Below the pieces are notes generated by a model. It saw nothing but the letters and a program-made list of their open reading frames with translations, did not search any database and had not been told where the DNA came from. Of a DNA stretch of 54,416 nt, positions 27,401 to 34,796 are shown piece after piece (positions within the stretch are counted from its first letter, which is position 1; every line of letters starts with the position of its first letter). The stretch covers positions 1-54,416 of the forward strand of contig NZ_PVWO01000001.1 in the NCBI RefSeq assembly GCF_003003845.1, in the 5' to 3' direction. Origin of the DNA: Chamaesiphon polymorphus CCALA 037. GTDB lineage: Bacteria; Cyanobacteriota; Cyanobacteriia; Cyanobacteriales; Chamaesiphonaceae. A program made the translations under genes and the position numbers.

Positions 27401-27585
27401 GATTCGGTTTCAATGGCGTAAGTGCAAAGCGCAGGCGTTGCCAACGCGAAGCGTCTCCTTATGGAGAATCGCCAATTGAAAGTAATGGGGAAAGTTTGGT
27501 GCAAACCCAACACTGTCCCGCAACTGTGTTTCAATTACCTGTGGTAATTGATTAGTCAGAACACCCGCCGATTCAATCCCGAATT
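27401..27585 (+). ncRNA. Cobalamin riboswitch
   Basis: The conserved core is plain: GGGGAAAGTTTGGTGCAAAC, then ACACTGTCCCGCAACTGTG (B12 box region) and AGTCAGAACACCCGCC. The outer P1 pair is ATTCGG (27402) with CCGAAT (27579). The P2 stem (TTTCAATGGCG and CGCCAATTGAAA) contains an inserted cyanobacterial palindromic repeat at about 27416-27473. It binds adenosyl- or methylcobalamin-type ligands and usually turns the downstream gene off. Directly downstream is only a short degenerate ORF with a terminator, then a porin. Confidence 0.9.
27416..27473. repeat. Dispersed palindromic repeat inside the riboswitch P2 arm
   Basis: The segment holds GCAAAGCGCAGGCGTTGCC, then GAAGCGTCTCC and GGAGAATCGCC, a type of short palindromic repeat seen again at the start of the histidine kinase gene (31734-31760, GCGGAGCGTCTCC with ATGGAGAATC). 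Its position in the variable P2 arm should spare the ligand-binding core. Confidence 0.55.
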
Positions 27586-27617
27586 ATATTCTGCGAGGCA
27601 CAGAGGGGAAAAATATT

Positions 27618-27764
27618 ATGACCGATCGACACACGATTTTTGCGTGTCAAATTTATACTGGCAGTTGGCAAGATGCCGGACAGATAGACAGTAGTGGCAG
27701 TTATTTAGCCGATCGAGATCTGAAATATCAGTTATCGGATTATCGATTATTCGATCGCAACTAA
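27618..27764 (+). pseudogene. 48-codon remnant behind the riboswitch, DUF1636-like
   Basis: The ORF reads MTDRHTIFACQIYTGSWQDA, then GQIDSSGSYLADRDLK, and stops at 27764. The start resembles DUF1636 metal-binding proteins (pattern HTIFVCQTC..SWQ.G), but the second Cys of the CxxC pair is replaced (CQIY) and the protein ends after 48 residues instead of about 130. I take it as a decayed gene formerly controlled by the cobalamin riboswitch. Alternatively it is a leader peptide. A terminator follows directly. Confidence 0.45.
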
Positions 27765-27804
27765 AAGCTAGTGGTATCTAAATTTAGATATCATTAGCTT
27801 TTTT
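27765..27804 (+). terminator. Terminator after the riboswitch-controlled ORF
   Basis: An inverted repeat (AAGCTAGTGGTATCTAAA with TTTAGATATCATTAGCTT, one or two mismatches) ends in a run of six T at 27799-27804. It separates the riboswitch transcript from the porin gene. Confidence 0.8.
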
Positions 27805-27885
27805 ACATCAATCTTGTTACTAGAAATTTAATGAAATTTCTAGCCAAAATTTACAGCGACTATTTTGCTAGTGTAATTGATTTAA

Positions 27886-29151
27886 ATGTTCAAAAACTTA
27901 TTAAAAGCTTTGTGTCTTGGGCTGATAGTTCCAGGGGTCATTTTCTATGCCAAGTGTGCTGCCGCCAAACCAGTTGATGCGTGTCAAGAGTCTCAAACTG
28001 AACTTCCCACAAGCACAGAAAGAATCAGTGGCATAGAAACCCAGACTACCGCAGCTAAAACATGGCAGTTTTCCTCAAATACTAAACTTCGGGGTCAGGT
28101 TGTTTTAGCCGGACAATACGGCAATCAAGCGGTAACAACCGTCGATAGCCGACCGACAATGATTGCTAGAGTCAGACTGTATCTAGATACCAGTTTTAAT
28201 GAAGATAATTCACTGACAATCGGATTTGAAACTGGTAATGGTGGGAATGACTTTTTTAGCGATATTGGGTTAGCCACCACAAATCCCGAACCTTTTGGTA
28301 ATGCCGGAGATCGAGCTAATTCAATTATCAATCTAGGGGGATTAGTTTACTCTGGTTCGCCGCCAGAGCTGAAGCTACTGCAATTAGCTTATAACTTCAA
28401 GCCCAGCCAGGATTTATCGATTACGATTGGTTCGACGCTCCGACCTAGTGACTATATCGACAATAATACCTATTCTGGTGATGAAGCTTCAGATTTTAGT
28501 ACGAATTTCCTGATCAAAAATCGACTGATTCTAGCTGCGGCGATTGATGGCCCAGGCGCAGCAGGTGCTGTATTTGATTGGAATATTGATGGTAGTCCCT
28601 TTAAACTGCGTGGTCTGTATCTGGCTGCAAATGCGGCAAGTTCGATCGATGGTGGGCTATTTGGCGATCCTTATCAGGCATCACTAGAATTAGAATATGC
28701 CAGTAAATTTGGCGAGAACGATAAAAACAATGCTGCGGTAAGGTTGCAGTATACTAAGTCCTCAACTTTTAGTCTGGAACAAAATGTACTGGGTGTAAAT
28801 GGGGAAGCTACTTTCGGTCAGGTTGGTGTGTTTGGTCGCTACGGAATTTCGATCGAGCCAAAGTTCGCTAATGCTAACTTGTTTAATAACAATAATAATA
28901 TTCAAACCTGGATGGCTGGTGTAGGCATTAACGATCTATTGATACCTGGATCGTTACTGGCATTTGCCGTCGGTCAGCCTTTTATTGCACCCGACTCGCC
29001 AGCAATCCAAACTAATTTTGAAGCTTTTTATCGCTTGCCGATAAATGACAATATGAAGGTAACTCCGGCTGTGATGTTTATTACAAATCCATTTAATACT
29101 AATACTAATACTGTATTTCAAGGACTAGTGAGGATGACTTATACCTTTTAA
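27886..29151 (+). CDS. Outer-membrane porin (cyanobacterial OprB/iron-uptake porin type)
   Basis: A 421-aa protein with an N-terminal signal segment (ALCLGLIVPGVIFYAKCAAA), a linker, and a long beta-barrel domain from about residue 60 to the terminal Phe (VRMTYTF). Alternating hydrophobic strands and family phrases are visible: RLYLDTSFNEDNSLTIGFET, SITIGSTLRPSDYI and GVFGRYG. Cyanobacterial porins of this family usually carry an SLH domain; it is missing here, giving a shorter protein. It may import or permit passage of metal complexes or act as exit for the island's pump. A weak TTTCA-like pair lies about 50 bases upstream. Confidence 0.8.
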   Translation: MFKNLLKALCLGLIVPGVIFYAKCAAAKPVDACQESQTELPTSTERISGIETQTTAAKTWQFSSNTKLRGQVVLAGQYGNQAVTTVDSRPTMIARVRLYLDTSFNEDNSLTIGFETGNGGNDFFSDIGLATTNPEPFGNAGDRANSIINLGGLVYSGSPPELKLLQLAYNFKPSQDLSITIGSTLRPSDYIDNNTYSGDEASDFSTNFLIKNRLILAAAIDGPGAAGAVFDWNIDGSPFKLRGLYLAANAASSIDGGLFGDPYQASLELEYASKFGENDKNNAAVRLQYTKSSTFSLEQNVLGVNGEATFGQVGVFGRYGISIEPKFANANLFNNNNNIQTWMAGVGINDLLIPGSLLAFAVGQPFIAPDSPAIQTNFEAFYRLPINDNMKVTPAVMFITNPFNTNTNTVFQGLVRMTYTF

Positions 29152-29204
29152 CCTGAGTTTGATGATGCTTTGCCACAAGTCCATTTTGATAAAGTCAGTC
29201 AAGA

Positions 29205-29220
29205 TTTCACTAAAATTTCA
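29205..29220 (+). promoter_or_regulatory. Putative OmpR-type response regulator box
   Basis: TTTCACTAAAATTTCA, with TTTCA at 29205 and 29216. It is identical over 16 bases to the site at 14604. It lies about 115 bases before the His-rich lipoprotein gene. Confidence 0.5.
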
Positions 29221-29336
29221 CACATATTTGCAAGAATAGAGGGACATGTCTGTAAATACTCGGTTCGATCGAATATGATAACGCGATCGCGATCCTGTAA
29301 AACTGCCATTTACTAAATATTAAGGAGTGTAAATCA

Positions 29337-29849
29337 ATGAAATTTTTCAACATTAGCTTAATTGCTTTGGGTAGTGCTAGCTTACTCTTCTTAGGTGCTT
29401 GTAGCAATGATTCAGCCACTAAAACTGAAACTACCACAGCTTCAACTCCAGCAGCTAAAACTGAAACTACTACAGCTACCAAAGATGGAGAAAAACATAG
29501 TGAAGGAGATGGTCACGACCACTCAAAGGACAAAAAAGATAGTCATAAAGGTCAAGTCATACAGTCAGGAAAATATCATATCGAGTTCAATTCACATTTA
29601 GAAAAAGATTCAACTCATCTAGATGTCAAGTTGCATGGTGAAAAAGAGAAAGAAATTACTGATGCTAAACTTACCGCTCAAGTGCAATTACCAGGCGGTA
29701 CCAGTCAAACGATAGCACTTCCCTATAGTGCTGAAGAAAAACAGTATGTAGCAAAACTACCGACAACGGCAGCGGGAGATTATCAAGTCGTGCTGCAAGC
29801 TGATGTTAAAGGTGAAAAATTCAACAGTCGGTTTAGCTTTAAAAGGTAA
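29337..29849 (+). CDS. His-rich metal-binding lipoprotein
   Basis: A 170-aa protein with a lipoprotein signal (LLFLGAC, Cys21 lipidated), a Thr/Ala/Lys linker and a His/Asp/Lys segment (HSEGDGHDHSKDKKDSHKG) likely to bind Zn, Cu or Ni. The C-terminal 90 residues form a small beta domain (YHIEFNSHLEKDSTHLDVKL ... GDYQVVLQADVKG) like FixH/YtkA-type immunoglobulin-like folds. RBS AAGGAGTG precedes the ATG. The OmpR-type box upstream and the His-rich stretch suggest a periplasmic metal buffer or chaperone of this island. Confidence 0.8.
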   Translation: MKFFNISLIALGSASLLFLGACSNDSATKTETTTASTPAAKTETTTATKDGEKHSEGDGHDHSKDKKDSHKGQVIQSGKYHIEFNSHLEKDSTHLDVKLHGEKEKEITDAKLTAQVQLPGGTSQTIALPYSAEEKQYVAKLPTTAAGDYQVVLQADVKGEKFNSRFSFKR

Positions 29850-29859
29850 CTACTAATAT

Positions 29860-30360
29860 TTGTCAATGCCCCTATTAAACGATCGAAGATTGGTAGGGGC
29901 ACGATCTTATTTTTTTGTAGTTGTAACTGTGATTTTTGAAGCTGAAATTGTGAGCTTTGCGAATAGAGCCGCAGATGAAGATGGTAATGCCACAGATGAC
30001 TTTCAATTTATTGCTACTAATCTCAAAGTTGGCTTGCTCAACAACGTGGATTTGCAAGTAGTAGTGCAACCCTATTCGCGATCTCGCATCCGATTAAATA
30101 GCTCGTCGAATCAAACTTTACAAACAGAGGGGTTTGGGGCAATTGTTGCCCGTCTAAAAGTTAATCTGTATGGGAATGATACTTTTGAACGACCTGGTGA
30201 TTCTGCACTCGCGGTGATGCCGTACATTAGTGTGCCGACAGTTCGAGATGGAGTCGGCGGCAATTTTTTAGAAGGTGGGCTAATTGTGCCATTTGGCACA
30301 TTTACCACAACCACAGTCAGCGGCAAAAGCACTTCCAGCAGTGACAACGGCAATAGCTAA
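29860..30360 (+). pseudogene. Truncated outer-membrane transporter (MetA/phenol-degradation type)
   Basis: The frame contains FQFIATNLKVGLLNNVDLQV, GFGAIVARLKVNLYGND and ALAVMPYISVPT...VEGG-like LEGGLIVPFG. This order is the middle of PF13557-type transporter proteins of cyanobacteria. The N-terminal signal peptide is absent; the first 25 residues do not fit. After GGLIVPFGT the sequence becomes antisense to another gene and stops. So both ends are lost. It directly follows the lipoprotein gene. Confidence 0.6.
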
Positions 30361-30399
30361 GGCAGCCACTGTTGCTTTGAAAATATTTTTAGTAGTCAT
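30280..30399 (-). pseudogene. Truncated Cys-rich exported peptide, divergent from merR
   Basis: The minus strand encodes MTTKNIFKATVAALAIAVVT, then AGSAFAADCGCGKCAKWHN. There is a clear signal peptide with AFA|A cleavage and a CGCGKC metal-binding-like motif directly after it. The stop lies in sequence that belongs to the truncated transporter on the other strand, so the natural C-terminus is lost. A textbook MerR-type promoter (30427-30458) drives it, indicating that it was or is the metal-induced target of the adjacent MerR regulator. A functional 39-aa precursor is not excluded. Confidence 0.55.
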
Positions 30400-30426
30400 A
30401 TTTCGATTATGATTGAGTACCCCCTA

Positions 30427-30458
30427 ATCATAAACTCTCTAGTTGGCTTGAGAGTCAA
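30427..30458 (-). promoter_or_regulatory. MerR-type promoter with 20-bp spacer and dyad
   Basis: On the minus strand: -35 TTGACT (30453-30458), 20-base spacer, -10 TATGAT (30427-30432). The spacer region carries a perfect dyad ACTCTC/GAGAGT with 10 bases between (30434-30455). The over-long spacer with a central dyad is the hallmark of MerR-family activated promoters (ZntR, CadR, PbrR). Transcription would run into the Cys-rich peptide gene; the regulator gene lies on the other side. Confidence 0.75.
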
Positions 30459-30490
30459 GAGAGATAGGCAAACTATCTGCGGTAGAACCA

Positions 30491-30919
30491 ATGCTGAAAA
30501 TTGGCGATTTAAGAGAGCGAACGAGAGTGAATGTTAGTACTCTGCGTTACTACGAAAACTTAGGCTTACTGAAACCAGCACTCAGGAGTGATACTGGCTA
30601 TCGATACTTCAATGATAGTGTGGTGCAGAGAGTACTATTTATCAAGAAAGCTCAGACTCTCAATTTTTCTCTAGCTGAGATTCAGGAAATTCTTCATTCT
30701 CACGATCGAGGTACAGCCGTTTGCTCGATTGTCAAAGACTTAATCGAGCGAAAAATTAGCCATCTAGACACCGAGATTCAAAAGCTACTCGCAGCCAAGC
30801 AAAGATTGAAAAGTCACCGCGAACGATGGACTACTTACTCTGAAGATCCGCCTAATAGTGAAAGTATCTGTACCCTAGTTGAAGAATTGATATCGTTAGA
30901 AACTAGTATTAGCCATTAA
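30491..30919 (+). CDS. MerR-family metal-responsive regulator
   Basis: A 142-aa regulator. The winged helix-turn-helix at residues 1-70 has the family signatures IGDLRERTRVNVSTLRYYEN and TGYRYF; a dimerisation helix follows (IERKISHLDTEIQKLLAAKQ). Cys78 lies just before the dimer helix and Cys127 in the C-terminal loop (SESICTLV). That resembles metal-sensing members, but only two of the usual three cysteines or His are present. It is divergent from a Cys-rich peptide gene whose promoter has a MerR-type dyad, which it should bind. Likely ligands are Zn, Cd, Hg or Pb; not decidable. Confidence 0.88.
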   Translation: MLKIGDLRERTRVNVSTLRYYENLGLLKPALRSDTGYRYFNDSVVQRVLFIKKAQTLNFSLAEIQEILHSHDRGTAVCSIVKDLIERKISHLDTEIQKLLAAKQRLKSHRERWTTYSEDPPNSESICTLVEELISLETSISH

Positions 30920-31004
30920 CTCTGGAGCGGAGATTCAGCAATTCCGATCGGTCATCCTCATTTTTACCTCCAAATCCTATTATTCGTTCGATGCAGATAT
31001 TCAT

Positions 31005-31706
31005 ATGGTACGCATTCTATTAATCGAAGACGAACTAGATTTAGGAGCCGAGATCGAACGATTGCTGCAACGCGAAGGCTATGAGATCGATCGAGCCACA
31101 GATGGCAATCTTGGTTGGGAATTTCTATCTTCACCAGATCTTATTTACGATCTGGCGATTATCGATTGGATGTTACCTGGAATTTCGGGCATCGATTTAT
31201 GCCGTCGCTTGCGTCAACAACAGCAGCAATTACCCGTACTGATGTTAACTGCTCGCAGTGATATTCACGATCGCGTGACGGGCTTAGATGCTGGGGCTGA
31301 TGACTATTTAGCCAAACCATTTAGCACGATCGAATTACTCGCCCGCATCCGCGCCCTCAATCGTCGCCCCGCCCAATTTCAATCAGCACAAATTACGCTC
31401 GGAAATTTTAGTCTCGAAGTAGAAACTCATATTTTGAGATCTAGTGAATCTGGCAAGATCTCAGCAGTAACTCTCACTCGGAAAGAATATCAAATTCTTG
31501 AATATCTGATGACTCATCCCAACCAAATTATCCCAGCCGATCGATTGCGCGATCGAGCGTGGGATTTAGAAACAGATCGAGCTAGTAATGTTTTAACCGC
31601 TCAAATTAGACTATTGAGAAAAAAGTTAGCCCAATTACCGACTAGCTTAGAGATTGAAAATATTCATGGTATTGGTTATCGCTTAAATCCGCCAACTTCT
31701 ATTTGA
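31005..31706 (+). CDS. OmpR-family response regulator
   Basis: A 233-aa two-domain regulator. Receiver: acidic pair Glu9/Asp10, phosphorylated Asp54 (IIDWMLPG), Thr82 and Lys104 (YLAKPF). The winged-helix DNA-binding domain covers about 130-228 (LTRKEYQILEYLMTHPNQII ... VLTAQIRLLRKKL, GIGYRL). The kinase gene starts 48 bases downstream. Proteins of this type in cyanobacteria include RppA, ManR and CopR; which one is orthologous cannot be told. Its likely targets are the tandem TTTCA sites at 14604, 27165-27202 and 29205. Confidence 0.92.
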   Translation: MVRILLIEDELDLGAEIERLLQREGYEIDRATDGNLGWEFLSSPDLIYDLAIIDWMLPGISGIDLCRRLRQQQQQLPVLMLTARSDIHDRVTGLDAGADDYLAKPFSTIELLARIRALNRRPAQFQSAQITLGNFSLEVETHILRSSESGKISAVTLTRKEYQILEYLMTHPNQIIPADRLRDRAWDLETDRASNVLTAQIRLLRKKLAQLPTSLEIENIHGIGYRLNPPTSI

Positions 31707-31754
31707 GTAAAAATTGTGGGAACTGGTAGAAATGTCGTTCGCGGAGCGTCTCCC

Positions 31755-33104
31755 ATGGAGAATCAATTATTCAAGCGCAAACGCTGGCTGCTAACTCTAA
31801 CCTATGCTAGCGTGATGGGCTGTACTTTAGGATTAGTCGGCTATGTGTTTGATCGGATCGTTACCAATCTCAGTTATCAGTCGGTACAAAAAGAGATAAC
31901 ATCACTGGCTAGCAATATTCATGCTAACGTCGAATATAAATTAGCTATTCCTGGCAAAATACCAGCAGATATATACGCTAAAATCCCCGAACTTTGTCCG
32001 ATTTACCTAAACTGTCAAACCCAATTTCAACAACAGCACCGTCATACATTAGTTAATATCGATCGATATTATGCTATCTTTATCGATACTAGTGGCAAAA
32101 CTAGAGCGACATTAGGTATCTATCCAAATGTTCCAAAATCCTCATTAAGCTCTTTAGAAAATTTGCGCTGGGATCATTTTCACGATCGAGCGGGGAAAGG
32201 TTATCAGCAACTTACTTTAGAAATTCATACTCCCGATAATAAAGTTTGGGGCTATTTACAAGTAGGACGGGATTTGACGGATATCAACGAATACCTGAAC
32301 AATATTCATTTAATTATTACGATCGGTATTATCGCGATCGGGTTTATCGTGGCTATTGCCAGTTGGTATCTTGCCGGATTAGCGATGCGCCCACTTTCCC
32401 AGTCTTACCAGCAAATGCAACAATTTACTGCTGATGCTGCCCACGAGTTACGCACTCCCTTAGCAACATTGCAAGTAATCATTGAAAATGGTCGAGCGGA
32501 ATATCAACATCTAGCTCCAGAGTTAACTAATTGGCTCGATCGGATCGAGCGACAAAATATTCGGATTGCCAGCTTAGTCAACGATTTATTATTTCTATCT
32601 AGCCTCGACAGACCAGATAACAAGCCTATTTTTGAACCATGTTGCTTGACAGAAATCGTCCTAGATTTAGTTGAAGAATTTGCCATTACCGCTACCGCTA
32701 AATCGATCGATATTTGTAGCGATCTCGATCTCGATCGGCAAATTTGGATCGATGGTAATTCCGAACAACTCTACCGGATGGGCGCAAACTTAATTGATAA
32801 TGCAATTAAATATACTCCCACAGGTGGGAAAGTAGCGATCTCGCTGACTCAGACACTTAATGATGTCTCATTCCAAGTCAGGGATAATGGGATCGGTATT
32901 TCTGATGCAGATAAAGAGCTGATATTTAATAGATTTTATCGAATAGAATCTAAGTCGTTACCACCTCAGCATAGTACGGGACTGGGGCTAGCGATCGTCA
33001 AATCGATCGTCGATGCTCATAGCGGACAATTAACAGTTTGGAGTCAGGTAGGCAAAGGGAGTATTTTTACAGTTAGGTTTGTTAGAAATTTGAAGATTAA
33101 TTAA
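31755..33104 (+). CDS. Sensor histidine kinase
   Basis: A 449-aa membrane kinase from the ATG at 31755; a GTG at 31716 would add 13 residues made from a palindromic repeat, so I reject it. TM1 (WLLTLTYASVMGCTLGLVGYVF), a periplasmic sensor domain of about 150 residues (with the pair CPIYLNC) and TM2 (IGIIAIGFIVAIASWYLAGL) come first. HisKA follows with His230 in AAHELRTP, then the catalytic ATPase domain with NLIDNAIKYTP, DNGIGI and STGLGLAIVKSI. It forms a two-component pair with the regulator upstream. The sensor resembles cyanobacterial RppB/CopS-type kinases only in layout. Confidence 0.9.
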   Translation: MENQLFKRKRWLLTLTYASVMGCTLGLVGYVFDRIVTNLSYQSVQKEITSLASNIHANVEYKLAIPGKIPADIYAKIPELCPIYLNCQTQFQQQHRHTLVNIDRYYAIFIDTSGKTRATLGIYPNVPKSSLSSLENLRWDHFHDRAGKGYQQLTLEIHTPDNKVWGYLQVGRDLTDINEYLNNIHLIITIGIIAIGFIVAIASWYLAGLAMRPLSQSYQQMQQFTADAAHELRTPLATLQVIIENGRAEYQHLAPELTNWLDRIERQNIRIASLVNDLLFLSSLDRPDNKPIFEPCCLTEIVLDLVEEFAITATAKSIDICSDLDLDRQIWIDGNSEQLYRMGANLIDNAIKYTPTGGKVAISLTQTLNDVSFQVRDNGIGISDADKELIFNRFYRIESKSLPPQHSTGLGLAIVKSIVDAHSGQLTVWSQVGKGSIFTVRFVRNLKIN

Positions 33105-33257
33105 AGTCAAATCAACGATTGTAATTTGACCATTATCTAACGTAAGCTCAACTCGAAAATTTCCATTCGAGAGGACAACTTGATTGACTGTAGCGGGAAT
33201 TGAACAACTATGAGCGGAAGTTGTAATTGACATTTGCTGAATTTGGCTAACAGACAT
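33030..33257 (-). CDS. Small protein of unknown function, convergent with the kinase gene
   Basis: A 75-aa ORF with a good ribosome binding site (AAGGAG, 8 bases before the ATG). The first 50 residues (MSVSQIQQMSITTSAHSCSI ... VELTLDNGQITIVDLTLINL) look like a beta-rich peptide; the last 25 residues are antisense to the kinase 3' end and are probably not original. So the gene either overlaps the kinase by 75 bases or lost its own end there. It resembles no family I know; the MSVSQIQQMSI... leader might be a secretion or core-peptide-like leader, but this is speculative. Confidence 0.45.
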   Translation of the reverse strand: MSVSQIQQMSITTSAHSCSIPATVNQVVLSNGNFRVELTLDNGQITIVDLTLINLQISNKPNCKNTPFAYLTPNC

Positions 33258-33470
33258 TTTATTTACTCCTTAAATAGTTAGCAATCTGGTGATTTAGATC
33301 CTATCCTACTGCTCGGATGTGATGATGAGTCGGTAGATCTCGATCGATAACTTCCCCAATCATGCTGCAAAGTTCTTTACCAGAGGAGAGCGATTTTTTT
33401 CGGGGGAGATAGACAAAAGAATTCACGACACTACGGTCAACCATCCCACAGCCCTTGAAACTTGGTAGAA
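33258..33470. other. Intergenic region without recognisable gene
   Basis: No ORF with coding character in either direction between the small convergent gene and the inverted-repeat element. I looked for the missing 5' part of the methyltransferase found at 33818 and did not see it here. Confidence 0.4.
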
Positions 33471-33815
33471 GGCTAAATTAGCCCAACGCGCCAAAAATGT
33501 AACTTTAGCTAACAAGTCACTAACTTACTTTGTAACGCAAGAGCTATCGATCGCCTCAATGACGTTCATTTTTCTTAGATTCCTTGGGAGTGCAGAAAGT
33601 ATACTTTCTGCACTGTGTAATAGTTTCACTTAATGTTATTGAGTTTGTGCTGCTTTCTAGTGCGAGAACCTTTGCCAGATTCATCGTGCATAAAATCCAG
33701 ATACGAGATAGGATTTTGCACGATCGATACTTACTCAGATAAATTGCTGAAAGTTTGATGCAGTATAGGTTTGAAATGTACTTTGACCTTTTTGGCGCGT
33801 TGGGCTAATTTAGCC
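33471..33815. mobile_element. 345-bp miniature element with perfect 27-bp terminal inverted repeats
   Basis: The left end (33471-33497) begins GGCTAAATTAGCCCAACGCG and the right end (33789-33815) is its exact complement over 27 bases. The interior has no gene but holds a perfect 24-bp palindrome (33590-33613, GTGCAGAAAGTA and complement) and a second hairpin (33688-33723). Structure fits a non-autonomous MITE. No target duplication is obvious. Methyltransferase coding sequence starts immediately after the right end, so insertion or a deletion at this border removed the gene's 5' part. Confidence 0.7.
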
Positions 33816-33817
33816 AT

Positions 33818-34117
33818 GATGTTTGGCACGATCGAGCGGTATTTCATTTTCTCACCCAGCCAGCACAACGAGTAGCCTATGTTCGACAAGTTTTGGACGC
33901 AGTTAAACCTGGTGGTCATGTAATTATTGCGACTTTTGGTTTAGATGGGCCAGAAAAGTGCAGTGGATTGGAAATTGTGCGTTATAATGCCGGATCGCTA
34001 CAAGCAGAATTTGGCGATCGATTTCAGTTATTAGAAACTAGGATGGAATTACATAAAACTCCATTTGACACGACTCAACAATTTTTATATTGCCATTACT
34101 TAATTGCAATTCCTTGA
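33818..34117 (+). pseudogene. 3' fragment of a class I SAM methyltransferase
   Basis: The frame continues DVWHDRAVFHFLTQPAQRVA, YVRQVLDAVKPGGHVIIATF and GPEKCSGLEIVRYNAGSLQ to the stop at 34117. This is the C-terminal half of a family of cyanobacterial class I methyltransferases (post-II motif VWHDRAVFHFL, motif III PGGHVI.ATF). The SAM-binding GxGxG half is missing; the fragment begins at the border of the 345-bp inverted-repeat element. It overlaps the 3' end of the next, convergent methyltransferase gene by 22 bases. Confidence 0.75.
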
Positions 34118-34710
34118 TAAAAATATCCGCCAATTTTAGGTGTGTTAGGGCTATAAAATTCCCGAACATCTAAATTATTAAACTGTTTAGCAATTAGTAG
34201 GCGGATCTGGCGATCGAGATGACAGCCATCACCGATTACTTTCTGAATCGGAGTAATTCGATGTTGCCAAGTTTGGATATTTGGCTCATTGCTCAATCCG
34301 TGTTCGATAAATAGAAATTTACCACTTGGTTTCAGTACGCGGTGAATTTCAGCGATCGCTGTTTCTACCTGTTTGATACTGCACAGTGTCCAAGTACTAA
34401 CTACCGTATCGAATGTATCATCTGCCATCGGTAATTTTTCGCCATTTAACACTCGATAATCTACCTCGATTGAACTAGCAGCTATCCGCTTTTGTGCGAG
34501 TTTATTCATGCCTGGATTGACATCAACAGTCGTAATTTTCTCTACTCGACCTTGCGGATAATAAGCTAAATTCAAGCCAGTACCAAAACCAATTTCTAAT
34601 ACCGAGCCTACTGCATCGGCGAGGACTATCCGTCGATAGTTGGCAAAATCCTCCCCAGACATTACTCGATCGATTAATGTGGGGAAAATTAGTCGGGAAT
34701 AAATATTCAT
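34096..34710 (-). CDS. Class I SAM-dependent methyltransferase (UbiE/METTL7-like)
   Basis: A 204-aa methyltransferase with motif I VLEIGFGTGLNLAYY, the acidic strand ITTVDVNPGM, motif LPMADDTFDTVVSTWTLCSI, and motif III HRVLKPSGKFLFIEH, followed by GDGCHLDRQ as in the METTL7/phospholipid-methyltransferase-like group. All SAM-binding motifs are intact. The substrate is unknown; some family members methylate lipids, others thiols or metalloids. It stands between a broken methyltransferase and the Nramp gene, on the same strand as the latter (gap 86 bases), so it may be co-transcribed with it. Confidence 0.85.
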   Translation of the reverse strand: MNIYSRLIFPTLIDRVMSGEDFANYRRIVLADAVGSVLEIGFGTGLNLAYYPQGRVEKITTVDVNPGMNKLAQKRIAASSIEVDYRVLNGEKLPMADDTFDTVVSTWTLCSIKQVETAIAEIHRVLKPSGKFLFIEHGLSNEPNIQTWQHRITPIQKVIGDGCHLDRQIRLLIAKQFNNLDVREFYSPNTPKIGGYFYQGIAIK

Positions 34711-34796
34711 AAGAATAAAGAGTTTATTTAAAATAGTAGCTAAGATAAGCCGCTTATTCTATTAAATTAATAATTACACCTAACTCTTATCTTTTA

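Noticed and set aside
31716-31754. GTG start of the histidine kinase
   Set aside because: Would translate a palindromic repeat into the N-terminus; the ATG at 31755 directly before the basic residues and TM1 is more plausible.
33731-33919. Minus ORF across the right end of the 345-bp element
   Set aside because: Antisense to the methyltransferase fragment and part of the element; no RBS.
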